From: JBBQLG01 sp964251665
GTDB taxonomy: Bacteria; Bacteroidota; Bacteroidia; Cytophagales; Spirosomataceae
DNA: 64,000 bases
Assembly (NCBI GenBank): GCA_964251665.1
Contig: CAXUKO010000006.1
Coordinates: forward strand, 62,001-126,000
Direction: 5' to 3'
A program made the translations under genes and the position numbers. Positions 25,995 to 34,355 of the stretch are shown here, in pieces (within the stretch, counting starts at the first letter, position 1; each line of letters opens with the position of its first letter). Under the pieces are notes generated by a model. That model was not told the DNA's origin. It saw only the letters and a program-made list of their open reading frames with translations, and ran no database searches.

Positions 25995-28559
25995 ATGCCG
26001 CATTTTTCCCTGCTGTTTATTTTATGGGCTGGTACCAGCAATTCTATACGGCCCGACAGTACCATTTCGCCAGCTGATTCGCTCAAGCGTATCCAGCTAA
26101 CCGAGGTCGTTGTGTCGGCATCGCGGGTGCCGGAGCGGGTGTTGCGCTCGCCGGTTGCCATTGAGGTACTGGATGCCCGGCAGATTCGGCAGTCGGCACA
26201 ACCCTCGTATTTCGACGCCATCGAAAACCTCAAGGGCGTGCAGGTGCTGACGTCGAGCCTGGGGTTTAAAGTGTACAACACCCGGGGGTTTGCCAACCCG
26301 ACCAACGTTCGGTTTGTGCAACTGGTAGACGGCCGCGACAATCAGGCCCCGCACATTGGCGCACCCATCGCGACCGCACTCGCGCCGTCCGATCTGGATA
26401 TTCAGCGGGTGGAGGTGTTGCCCGGTGCCGCGTCGGCCCTGTACGGACTGAACGCCCTGAATGGGCTGGCTAACCTCATTACCCGTAACCCGTTCGACTC
26501 GCCGGGGCTGAGTATCAGCCAGAAAACCGGGGGCAATCACGTTGGTGAATCGGGGATGTCGGCCAAACTCTTCAGCGAAAGCAGTATTCGCTACGCGCAT
26601 GTGATTGGCACCAACCGGGGGGCTGGTGCGATAGCTTTCAAAGTTAACTTCGTGTACCAGACCGGCTACGACTGGATCGCCCGCGATGCCAGCGATCTGA
26701 ACCCTAATGCCAACGCGTCGCTGGGTCTGTTCGGAGCCAATAACCCGGGCCGCGATCTGGTGAATGAATACGGTGACGAGTCGGCCAACCGCCGGACGCT
26801 GACGCTGGGTGGCAAGAAATACGTGGTGGCCCGGACGGGGTATTTTGAGGAAGACGTTACCGATTACAGTCTCAAAAACATACGGGGTGATGTGGCGGTG
26901 CACTACCGGATCAATCCCACTACCGAAATCGCCTACGTCTATCAGGGGGCAACGCTCAATAATGTGTATCAGCGTACCAACCGCTTCCGGCTGGAAGACT
27001 ACCGGCTCGATCAGCACAGCCTGACACTGATCTCACCTTCGGTCCAGATTCGGGCGTACAGAACCCACGAGAATAGCGGTCGGTCGTATAACATCCGCTC
27101 TATGGCTGAGAACATCGACAAGAGTTTTAAGTCCGATGACCAGTGGTTTGGCGATTTTACGAAGCAGTTTACCAGCAGCACCAGTGCCGGGGTTGCGGTA
27201 CCGGCTGCCCTGCAAAGTGCCCGTGCTACGGCTGATCAGGGCCGCCCGCAGCCGCATACCCCGCAGTTTGATGCCCTGGTGGAGAAACTGCGCGGCATTA
27301 ATAACTGGGACATTGGCGCGGCTTTGCAGGTGAAAACATGGCTCTACCATATCGAGGGGCAGGTTGAACCAACGCGGGTGCTGTGGAAATCGCTGGCCGA
27401 CCGGACGGGCCTTCAACTCTTGGCCGGGTTTGATTACCGGCAATACGTCGTCTATCCCGACGGCAATTATTTCATCAACCCCGAATCGCCGGGTACCGAC
27501 CTGATCTATACCAAAGGGGGTGGGTTTGTACAGGCATCGCGGGCATTCTTCGGTGATAAACTCAAACTGACCGGGTCGATACGGGTGGATAAGAACAAGT
27601 ATTTCGACGCCCGGACAAACGGTCGGATTTCGGCTGTGTTTTCGCCCACCGACGCGCACAACGTTCGGCTTTCGTACCAGAACGGCTACCGGTTTCCGTC
27701 GCTGTTCGAGGCATTTTCCAACGTTAATTCCGGCGGGGTGAAGCGCGTTGGCGGGTTGCCGCTGCTGGCGCGGGGAATTTTCGAGCGGTCGTACTTCCGT
27801 ACGTCCATCGACGCGTTTCAGGCGGCTATCAACACGGACGTCAACACCAACAAACTTACGACCGATCAGGCTATTCAGAAGAATAAGGGCTTGCTGAAGC
27901 CGAACACGTATACCTACATCAAACCCGAGCAGATCAATAGTATTGAGGTCGGCTATAAGGGCCTGCTGGCTAAGCAAAAGCTGTACGTTGATGCTGATTT
28001 TTACTACAACATTTACCGGAATTTCATTGCGCAGGTAGAAGCCAATATTCCCAGGGGGACTAACCCCGACTCACTGGCGTATTACCTTGCCGACCGGACA
28101 AAACAAGATCGCTACCGGCTCTGGACCAACTCCAGAACGACGGTGTATAATTACGGAGCCAGTGTAGGGTTGCGGTGGGCGTTCGCGGGGAACTGGGTGG
28201 CATCGGGCAACGCATCGCTGGCCAAACTGAGCCGGACCGAACAGGGCGACGGGCTGGAGGAATCGTTTAACACGCCGAAGTGGATTACCAACGTGGGCCT
28301 CTCGAACGTGAGCATCTGGCAGGGAATCGGGTTTTCGGTCAATTACAAATACCAGAGTTCATTTTTGTGGCAATCGTCGCTGGCGACGGGCATTGTCCCG
28401 GCCATCAACAATGTGGACGCGCAGGTCAGTTACCGGATTTCGGCAGTACGGGTAACTGCCAAACTGGGGGGCACCAACCTGCTGAATCATTCGTACCCCA
28501 CGTTTGTGGCCGGGCCGAGTGTTGGCGGATTTTACTACCTGGCGCTGACCTGGCAATAA
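25995..28559 (+). CDS. TonB-dependent outer-membrane receptor
   Basis: An 854-residue TonB-dependent receptor with a short signal peptide. The plug domain spans about residues 45-170 (EVVVSASRVPERVLRSPVAI, NVRFVQLVDGRDNQAPHIG, EVLPGAASALYGLNALNGLA). A 22-strand-type barrel follows and ends in GGFYYLALTWQ with a terminal aromatic-x-x motif. It lacks the SusC-type N-terminal carboxypeptidase-like domain, and no SusD partner follows. A ModE-like regulator and box just upstream suggest a molybdate, tungstate or metal-complex substrate. The phosphonate-type genes downstream offer an alternative substrate class. Confidence 0.88.
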   Translation: MPHFSLLFILWAGTSNSIRPDSTISPADSLKRIQLTEVVVSASRVPERVLRSPVAIEVLDARQIRQSAQPSYFDAIENLKGVQVLTSSLGFKVYNTRGFANPTNVRFVQLVDGRDNQAPHIGAPIATALAPSDLDIQRVEVLPGAASALYGLNALNGLANLITRNPFDSPGLSISQKTGGNHVGESGMSAKLFSESSIRYAHVIGTNRGAGAIAFKVNFVYQTGYDWIARDASDLNPNANASLGLFGANNPGRDLVNEYGDESANRRTLTLGGKKYVVARTGYFEEDVTDYSLKNIRGDVAVHYRINPTTEIAYVYQGATLNNVYQRTNRFRLEDYRLDQHSLTLISPSVQIRAYRTHENSGRSYNIRSMAENIDKSFKSDDQWFGDFTKQFTSSTSAGVAVPAALQSARATADQGRPQPHTPQFDALVEKLRGINNWDIGAALQVKTWLYHIEGQVEPTRVLWKSLADRTGLQLLAGFDYRQYVVYPDGNYFINPESPGTDLIYTKGGGFVQASRAFFGDKLKLTGSIRVDKNKYFDARTNGRISAVFSPTDAHNVRLSYQNGYRFPSLFEAFSNVNSGGVKRVGGLPLLARGIFERSYFRTSIDAFQAAINTDVNTNKLTTDQAIQKNKGLLKPNTYTYIKPEQINSIEVGYKGLLAKQKLYVDADFYYNIYRNFIAQVEANIPRGTNPDSLAYYLADRTKQDRYRLWTNSRTTVYNYGASVGLRWAFAGNWVASGNASLAKLSRTEQGDGLEESFNTPKWITNVGLSNVSIWQGIGFSVNYKYQSSFLWQSSLATGIVPAINNVDAQVSYRISAVRVTAKLGGTNLLNHSYPTFVAGPSVGGFYYLALTWQ

Positions 28560-28662
28560 CAGGGGGTTTATTGGCTGATAACCATTGATTTAACACTCTC
28601 TTAACGCAGGGGTTGCCACGTTTGCGTAAGTTTATGGCCCAATCTTACCTTAACGTTCTGTT

Positions 28663-29415
28663 ATGCAACCCATTCAGTTAGTTGTTTTCGACATGGCTGG
28701 CACGACCGTCACCGACCGGCACGAGGTTGAACAATGCTTTGCCCAGGCCGCTGCGGAGACCGGCCTGCAAGTCAGTGACGAGCGTATTCTGGCCATGCAG
28801 GGGCTATCGAAACGATATGTGTTTGAAACACTCTGGCGCGAACAACTCGGCGAAGAGCATCCACAGCAGAAACCACGCGTAGACCAGTCGTACCAGCGGT
28901 TTACGGAAGTGCTCGAAAATCACTACCTCACGCACGACATTATTCCAACGGAGGGCTGCCTGGAGACATTTGCTTTTCTGCACGAACGCCGTATTCAGAT
29001 TGCCCTTACAACGGGCTTTTACCGGAAAGTAACGGATATCATTCTGGGTAAATTAGGCTGGCTCGACGGGCTGAACGCGCAGTATGTCGGCAATGAAAAC
29101 ACGATGATTCAGGCGTCGATTGCGTCGGATGAGGTCGAAAAAGGGCGGCCATACCCGATCATGATTCAGAAGGCGATGCGATTACTGGACGTGACAAATC
29201 CGAAAGCCGTAGTCAATATTGGCGACACCCCATCCGATCTGCTGTCGGGCCGGGGCGCGGGCGTAGCCCTGAATCTGGGGGTGACCAACGGTACGCATAC
29301 CCGCGATCAGCTCAGCGACTATGCCTCCGATAAACTGCTTAACTCCCTGCGCGAACTGCCCGCCCTGCTCACCGAACGCCTAACCCCGGCACCGGGCATC
29401 CTGATGAAATCATAA
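28663..29415 (+). CDS. Phosphonatase-like HAD hydrolase (PhnX-related)
   Basis: A 250-residue HAD-superfamily protein close to phosphonoacetaldehyde hydrolase. The first motif is FDMAGTTVTD with Asp10 and the A-G-T-T signature of phosphonatases. The cap domain has GLSKRYVF with Lys50 at the position of the Schiff-base lysine, and the C-terminal motif is VNIGDTPSDLLSGRGAGV. The family cleaves the C-P bond of phosphonoacetaldehyde or a close relative. It is followed by an FAD amine oxidase, the pairing known for the PhnX-like TIGR03351 family, instead of the transaminase PhnW. Confidence 0.85.
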   Translation: MQPIQLVVFDMAGTTVTDRHEVEQCFAQAAAETGLQVSDERILAMQGLSKRYVFETLWREQLGEEHPQQKPRVDQSYQRFTEVLENHYLTHDIIPTEGCLETFAFLHERRIQIALTTGFYRKVTDIILGKLGWLDGLNAQYVGNENTMIQASIASDEVEKGRPYPIMIQKAMRLLDVTNPKAVVNIGDTPSDLLSGRGAGVALNLGVTNGTHTRDQLSDYASDKLLNSLRELPALLTERLTPAPGILMKS

Positions 29416-29503
29416 TAGCGGTTCGTGGCTGGCGGTTAGCCGCTGCCAGGTGTAATTCCTCCGGTAAGGAACCACAAACTACGAACCATCACTTACTTAG
29501 CCC

Positions 29504-30667
29504 ATGGCTTTCTACGACCTCATTGTGATCGGTTCGGGTGCGCTCGGTACGTTTCATGCTTACCACGCAGCCCGGATGGGTAAAAAAGTCCTGCTGCTCG
29601 AAAAAGATAACCGGCCCGTCAGCGCGACGGTGCGGAATTTCGGCCAGGTGGTGCCGTCGGGTATGGCGGGAAAGTGGTTTGACTATGGGCGCCGGAGTCT
29701 GGAGATTTACCGTGAAATTCAGGCCGAACACGACCTGACGGTGCGGCAGAACGGCTCCATTTATGTGGCGTCCGACGAAGACGAGTGGACGCTGGCCAAT
29801 GAACTTTACGACCGTCGGCGGGCTGACGGTTACCCCTGCGAACTGCTTTCCAAAGCCCAGACCCTAACCCGTTACCCACTGCTCCGGCCTGACTATGTGC
29901 GGGGGGCATTGCTGTTTCCAACGGAGCTAAGTGTAGAGCCGAATCAGATGATTTACCGGCTCATCGACTACATCGTTAAAAAGCATGGTGTAACGTACTG
30001 GCACGACGCAGCCGTGGTGGGCTGCCAGTCGAATTACAGTGGAGCGATCATTACGCTGGCGAACCGGATGCGGTTTCAGGCCCAGCAAGTGATTATCTGT
30101 AGCGGTAGTGAGTTTCGTATGCTATTCCCCGACGTGTTCGCCGAAAGCGGTCTGGTTGTGAGTAAGCTGCAAATGATGCAGACTATCGCCCTGCCGCAGG
30201 TTCGTCTGCCCGGTAATATACTGACCGGCCTGACCATCCGGCGGTACGAATCCTTCGCCGAATGTCCGTCCTACAACCAGATTAAAATCGACACGGCCAA
30301 CCGGCCCGCCCACCTGGCCGAACTGGAAACCTGGGGCATTCATATCCTGTTTAAGCAGGCACTGGACGGCTCGGTTATCATCGGCGATTCGCACGAATAC
30401 GCCGGAGCTACCCGCGTCGATGACCTTGATTTTGACACAAAGGACTACATCAACAAGCTGATGCTGGATGAAGCCCGGCGTATCGTCACGTTTCCCGTTG
30501 ATCAGATTAGCCGGAGTTGGGCGGGTTTCTACGCGCAGACGCCCGACGAGATTTTTGACTACGACGTAGACGCCAACATTCATATTATCACCGGTATTGG
30601 TGGCAAGGGTATGACGTCCAGCGCAGGGTATGCCGAGCAGAAAATTGGGCAGTTGCTGGATAGTTGA
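29504..30667 (+). CDS. FAD-dependent amine oxidoreductase linked to phosphonate breakdown
   Basis: A 387-residue DAO-superfamily flavoprotein. The FAD-binding Rossmann motif is LIVIGSGALGTFHAYHAA, followed by the ADP-ribose acid in LLLEKD. The C-terminal FAD contact region reads DANIHIITGIGGKGMTSSAG. It resembles the TIGR03364 oxidases that neighbour PhnX-like genes and are thought to deaminate an aminophosphonate to the aldehyde. The hydrolase ends 88 bp upstream. The last codons and the stop form the left arm of a 28-bp palindrome. Substrate is inferred from context only. Confidence 0.82.
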   Translation: MAFYDLIVIGSGALGTFHAYHAARMGKKVLLLEKDNRPVSATVRNFGQVVPSGMAGKWFDYGRRSLEIYREIQAEHDLTVRQNGSIYVASDEDEWTLANELYDRRRADGYPCELLSKAQTLTRYPLLRPDYVRGALLFPTELSVEPNQMIYRLIDYIVKKHGVTYWHDAAVVGCQSNYSGAIITLANRMRFQAQQVIICSGSEFRMLFPDVFAESGLVVSKLQMMQTIALPQVRLPGNILTGLTIRRYESFAECPSYNQIKIDTANRPAHLAELETWGIHILFKQALDGSVIIGDSHEYAGATRVDDLDFDTKDYINKLMLDEARRIVTFPVDQISRSWAGFYAQTPDEIFDYDVDANIHIITGIGGKGMTSSAGYAEQKIGQLLDS

Positions 30668-30712
30668 CTTACGCCGTACCTCCAAGGTACGGCGTAAGTC
30701 AACTATCCAGCA
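30654..30712 (+). terminator. 28-bp palindrome overlapping the oxidoreductase stop codon
   Basis: Arms at 30654-30681 and 30685-30712 are perfect reverse complements around a 3-nt loop (CCA). The oxidoreductase stop (30665-30667) lies within the left arm. No T run follows, so it may protect mRNA 3' ends instead of ending transcription. Confidence 0.75.
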
Positions 30713-30825
30713 GAAGCGCTGGCAGTTAGCTTTACTGCGGTACGTGAACCAAACGGCGGTATCATTCCTTATTCTGGCCAATGCTCCCTACCGCATTTTG
30801 CCGGGTAAACCGGGAGCGGTCCACC

Positions 30826-31944
30826 ATGAAAACACGCCTTAAACGAATGCTGCTGGGTATTGCTCTGCTCGTGATTGCCCTGTCTGTCGGGGTTTATTTG
30901 TTCTTACAACAGCCCCAGTTCGGGAAAATGCCAGCGGGCGAACGCCTGGAACGGATCAGTAAATCCCCCAATTTCAGCGGTGGAAAATTCAAAAATACCA
31001 GCCTCACGCCCGACCTGAAAGAAGGGGTTGGGTATGTGAAAGTGATGACCGATTTCCTGTTCGCTAAGAGCAAACGGAGTAAACCCGCCGACCGGCTTCC
31101 TTCCCGTAAAACGAACCTGCTGGCGTTACCGTCCGACGAGGATGTATTGGTCTGGTTTGGCCACTCGTCGTATTTCATCCAGGTAGATGGTAAGAAAATC
31201 CTGATCGATCCGGTATTGAGTGGCAATGCGTCGCCGGTTAAATTCACGACCAGGAGCTTTGCCGGGAGTGACGTGTACACGGTTGATGAGCTTCCGGTCA
31301 TCGACTACCTCTTCATCTCGCATGACCACTGGGATCATTTGGATTACGAAACGATCCAGAAACTCCGTCCGAAGGTGAAACAGGTCATCACCGGACTGGG
31401 TACCGGCGCGCATCTGGAATACTGGGGGTTTGAACCCGCTCAGATTATCGAAAAAGACTGGAACGAGTCCGTCGATCTGGATTCCGGCTTCAGGGTAACG
31501 GTAACGCCCGCCCGGCATTTTTCGGGTCGGGGCCTGACCCGAAACAGTGCTTTATGGGTGTCATTTGTGCTCAAAACCCCAACCATGAACCTATTTTTGG
31601 GTGGCGATTCCGGCTACGATACCCACTTCGCGGCCATCGGTAACACGTACGGCCCCTTTGACCTGGCTATGCTGGAGTGCGGTCAATACCACGAATACTG
31701 GCCCTACATTCACATGATGCCGGAAGACGTTGTACGGGCGGCTCAGGACTTGAAAACAAAGCGGCTCATGCCGGTTCACTGGGCCAAATTTGAGCTGGCG
31801 CTCCATGCCTGGGACGACCCCATTCTCCGGGTCACGAAGGAAGCGAACCGGCTGCGTGTTCCGCTGGTGACGCCACTGATTGGCGAAGCGGTTCTGCTGA
31901 AAAAGCCACAGGTATTTACGGCCTGGTGGACGGCGGTAAACTGA
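30826..31944 (+). CDS. MBL-fold metal-dependent hydrolase, NAPE-PLD-like, membrane-anchored
   Basis: A 372-residue metallo-beta-lactamase-fold protein with an N-terminal membrane helix (MLLGIALLVIALSVGVYLFL). The metal-binding motif is FISHDHWDHLD (HxHxDH), with further ligands in PARHFSG, GGDSGYD and MPVHWAKF. The sequence VWFGHSSYFIQVDGKKILIDP is the NAPE-PLD-like opening. This subfamily includes UlaG-like and phospholipase D-like enzymes, so a lipid or phosphodiester substrate is possible. The ATG at 30826 is preferred; an upstream in-frame start at 30781 adds residues without the membrane-helix pattern. Confidence 0.85.
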   Translation: MKTRLKRMLLGIALLVIALSVGVYLFLQQPQFGKMPAGERLERISKSPNFSGGKFKNTSLTPDLKEGVGYVKVMTDFLFAKSKRSKPADRLPSRKTNLLALPSDEDVLVWFGHSSYFIQVDGKKILIDPVLSGNASPVKFTTRSFAGSDVYTVDELPVIDYLFISHDHWDHLDYETIQKLRPKVKQVITGLGTGAHLEYWGFEPAQIIEKDWNESVDLDSGFRVTVTPARHFSGRGLTRNSALWVSFVLKTPTMNLFLGGDSGYDTHFAAIGNTYGPFDLAMLECGQYHEYWPYIHMMPEDVVRAAQDLKTKRLMPVHWAKFELALHAWDDPILRVTKEANRLRVPLVTPLIGEAVLLKKPQVFTAWWTAVN

Positions 31945-32078
31945 TTTTGATTCGGTAGGCGTTAACAGAAACGCATGCCTGATGGCGGTACCATAAAAGC
32001 AGCGTTCTATTGGCCGGAAAACCGTACTGATAAGCAGGATTCGCCTATATTAGTACTCCGAAAAAAGCCGTAGCAGCG

Positions 32079-32780
32079 ATGAAAGGAAATAAGCTTGATT
32101 TGTGGTTAAGCAGAGGGTATTTCCGAATGCAGCAGGAAGTTTTCACCTGCGGATTTGTGGAGTTTGATGATACGGTATACGCTGTTTACTGGCTGCGCCT
32201 TGTACTGGCCAGGGTTCAGTTCGGTAAAGAACAACTCCGATTGCTGCGAATTAATGAAAAGTTTTCGGTGTCGGTCAGGCCCTTCGTGCTAACGGACGAG
32301 GTCGAAACGCTGTACGCCCAGTATCGGGATTCGATTACGTTCGATGCCCCGGAGTCGGTTAAGGCCTGTTTGCTGGGCGGCAGCAGGCACACCCTGTTCG
32401 ATACGTATGCCGTTGAGGTTCGGGATGGAAACAGGCTGATTGCCGTCGGTATTTTTGATAATGGCGCGCAGAGTATTGCCGGTATCATGAATTTTTACCA
32501 CCCTGATTACCGCAAACAAAGCCTGGGCAAATACCTGATGCTACAGAAAATAAAGTACGCTCAGGCCTGCCGAAAGGCTTACTATTACCCCGGCTATCTG
32601 GTCCACAACTACCCTAAATTCGACTATAAACTTTTTGCCTGTGAAGCGGCCACCGACGTGTTCGATAGCAACACCGGCCTATGGCATCATTTTTCGTGGG
32701 ATCGGGTTAATGCCCTTACGGCTGCCCTGCTGGCCAGAACCCGAATCAGAACAGACTATTTCAGCGACGAAGAACTGTAG
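32079..32780 (+). CDS. Arginyl-tRNA-protein transferase-like protein
   Basis: A 233-residue protein whose C-terminal half follows the arginyltransferase (ATE) pattern: FDTYAVEVRDGNRLIAVGIF, QSIAGIMNFYHPDYRKQSLG, then YYYPGYLVHNYPKFDYKLF. These match the GNAT-fold core that transfers an amino acid from aminoacyl-tRNA to a protein N-terminus. The N-terminal half is less conserved, with Cys and aromatic residues in EVFTCGFVEF. Bacterial homologues include Bpt, which adds leucine to acidic N-termini. The gene stands alone and on its own promoter; the target is unknown. Confidence 0.68.
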   Translation: MKGNKLDLWLSRGYFRMQQEVFTCGFVEFDDTVYAVYWLRLVLARVQFGKEQLRLLRINEKFSVSVRPFVLTDEVETLYAQYRDSITFDAPESVKACLLGGSRHTLFDTYAVEVRDGNRLIAVGIFDNGAQSIAGIMNFYHPDYRKQSLGKYLMLQKIKYAQACRKAYYYPGYLVHNYPKFDYKLFACEAATDVFDSNTGLWHHFSWDRVNALTAALLARTRIRTDYFSDEEL

Positions 32781-32786
32781 AACCGT

Positions 32787-32897
32787 TCAGGCCATTAGTT
32801 TGGGGGCGGTACGGACAGCGAACCGGTGCTGGAAATACCCGTACGAGACAATGACTAGTACAGTGTACAGGCACATACCCGCCGTATAAGCCCAGGT
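32787..32897 (-). pseudogene. Deleted 3' remnant of a DUF5690-type transporter gene
   Basis: The minus strand here carries two pieces of the DUF5690 transporter that stands intact at 34356-35651. The piece at about 32818-32876 encodes LYTVLVIVSYGYFQHRF, against LYTVLVLISYGYFQRRF in the intact gene. The piece at about 32871-32895 matches the LGLYGGYVP codons. About 200 bp between them is missing, and the join shifts the frame. The joint falls at a shared GTGC, which suggests deletion between short repeats. Confidence 0.7.
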
Positions 32898-33056
32898 GCT
32901 ACCATCTACCAGCAGGACATCGTTTTCGGGAAGGATTTGAATTCCAGCGACGGGTTTAGTAGTTGCTTGTATAATCAACAAGGCTTGCTAATCTGAAGTC
33001 AAACGCTATTATTCCGGCGGTAGAGAGGGCATAAAGACAACATTTATATCTATTGT

Positions 33057-33064
33057 TATCTTTG
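33057..33064 (+). promoter_or_regulatory. Consensus -7 promoter element TATCTTTG
   Basis: TATCTTTG matches the Bacteroidota -7 element TAnnTTTG exactly and lies 35 bp before the ATG of the restriction-like gene. No convincing -33 TTG is seen at the usual distance. Confidence 0.5.
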
Positions 33065-33099
33065 ACTCTTGGACTATTCTTTTGTCTTGAACCAATATC

Positions 33100-34215
33100 A
33101 TGCAGGCAGATTTACAAAGCTACATTGAGACTAAAAAGTTAACGGGTTCTCTACCTCAACAGAGCGAAGAAGCAACGAAACAAGGATTCATTCTGCCAGT
33201 ATTTCAAAAATTAGGCTGGAACCCATTCGACGTGCAGGAAGTGTACCCTGAGTTCAGTGTTCAGAACGGCCGGGTGGACTATTCCTTGCGTATAAACAAC
33301 CATAACAAAGTTTTTGTCGAGGTAAAAAAGCTCGGTGAAGATTTGGACAGGCATCAGGAGCAGCTACTCCAGTACGCATTTAAGCATGGCGTTAAGTTGG
33401 CAATTCTTACTAACGGCACAATCTGGTGGTTTTATTTACCGTTGCATGAAGGCAGTTGGGAACAGCGACGCTTCTATACGATTGATATGCAAAGTCAGGC
33501 ATCAGCGGACATTGCAGAAAAACTGGTGTCTTTTCTGGCAAAGGCGGCAGTCGTTAGCGGACAGGCAGTATCGAACGCGGAAAGTGTTTACACTAGCCGA
33601 CAGCGTCGAGAGATTATCGAACAAACATTACCCAAAGCATGGCGAAAATTATTAACGGAAAGCGATGAGTTGCTAACGGATGTGGTTGGGGAGGTTGTTG
33701 AAAAACTAAGTGGTTATAAGCCAGAATCCTCGACTGTTATTCAGTTTTTGAAGGACATTTCTGGAAACTCCTCTTTACCTTCCGTCTCCACATCTGGTCG
33801 ATCTGGTAAGGCGAAAAATGTCGTTACTAAGCCAACTACTATCATTCCAGCCAATCCTAAACCGGAAATCAAATTTTTATCTTTTGAATATAGTAAGCCA
33901 ACCGCCTTCAGGCTTGAAGGTAAGGAATACCAGGTTTCTAACTGGGCCATTCTCTTAAAAACTTTTGTTCAAGTTATTGCAAAAAAGCACCCGGGCGATT
34001 TAGCAAGTCTTACTAGTATAGTAGGTAAGAAGCGCCCTTACTTTACTACAGACAGAGATTTGTTAAGACAAGCTGTTCAAATACCGGACTCATCCATTTT
34101 CTACGAAACAAATCTAAGTGCAAACAATATCGTCCAACTTGTTTATCAGGTTCTGGGTGTAGTGGATTATCCGAAAGAATCTTTACAAATAGACACTACC
34201 AATGGAACAATCTAA
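33100..34215 (+). CDS. Stand-alone type I restriction HsdR_N-like endonuclease-fold protein
   Basis: A 371-residue protein. The N-terminal domain (about residues 20-130) resembles the HsdR N-terminal nuclease domain, with FILPVFQKLGWNPFDVQEV and a PD-(D/E)XK-type active site: Asp60 in GRVDYSLRI, then Glu74 and Lys76 in FVEVKKL. A C-terminal domain (about 270-365) carries FEYSKPTAFRLEGKEYQVSN, GKKRPYFTTDRDLLRQ and YETNLSANNIV, a module seen with such nucleases. There is no helicase, methylase or specificity gene beside it. It is visibly more AT-rich than its neighbours, which suggests recent acquisition. The role is unknown; defence is possible. Confidence 0.75.
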   Translation: MQADLQSYIETKKLTGSLPQQSEEATKQGFILPVFQKLGWNPFDVQEVYPEFSVQNGRVDYSLRINNHNKVFVEVKKLGEDLDRHQEQLLQYAFKHGVKLAILTNGTIWWFYLPLHEGSWEQRRFYTIDMQSQASADIAEKLVSFLAKAAVVSGQAVSNAESVYTSRQRREIIEQTLPKAWRKLLTESDELLTDVVGEVVEKLSGYKPESSTVIQFLKDISGNSSLPSVSTSGRSGKAKNVVTKPTTIIPANPKPEIKFLSFEYSKPTAFRLEGKEYQVSNWAILLKTFVQVIAKKHPGDLASLTSIVGKKRPYFTTDRDLLRQAVQIPDSSIFYETNLSANNIVQLVYQVLGVVDYPKESLQIDTTNGTI

Positions 34216-34255
34216 GTAGGTTGGCAGAATTAGTTTAGATTATTACACGGACCGG

Positions 34256-34332
34256 TTTTTTGTCATGCTGACGGAGGAAGCATCTTAGAGAATTGACCGC
34301 TAAGATGCTTCCTCCGTCAGCATGACAAAAAA
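34256..34332. repeat. 33-bp-arm palindromic repeat, copy B
   Basis: Arms at 34256-34288 and 34300-34332 pair perfectly around an 11-nt loop. It shares its sequence with copy A at 1571-1641. The six T in front and six A behind make it work as a hairpin terminator on both strands, and it lies between convergent genes. Confidence 0.9.
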
Positions 34333-34355
34333 TACGCTAATGTATTTTCACTGCA

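Larger units (their letters stand above)
32781..33099. other. Intergenic region holding a transporter remnant
   Basis: This 319-bp gap holds the degraded DUF5690 transporter piece at 32787-32897 and the promoter of the restriction-like gene at 33057-33064. I see no other gene or RNA in the remaining 160 bp. Confidence 0.55.

Noticed and set aside
26097..27977. Two long minus-strand readings (306 and 314 codons) within the TonB receptor.
   Set aside because: They are antisense to the plug and barrel sequence and show no domain pattern.
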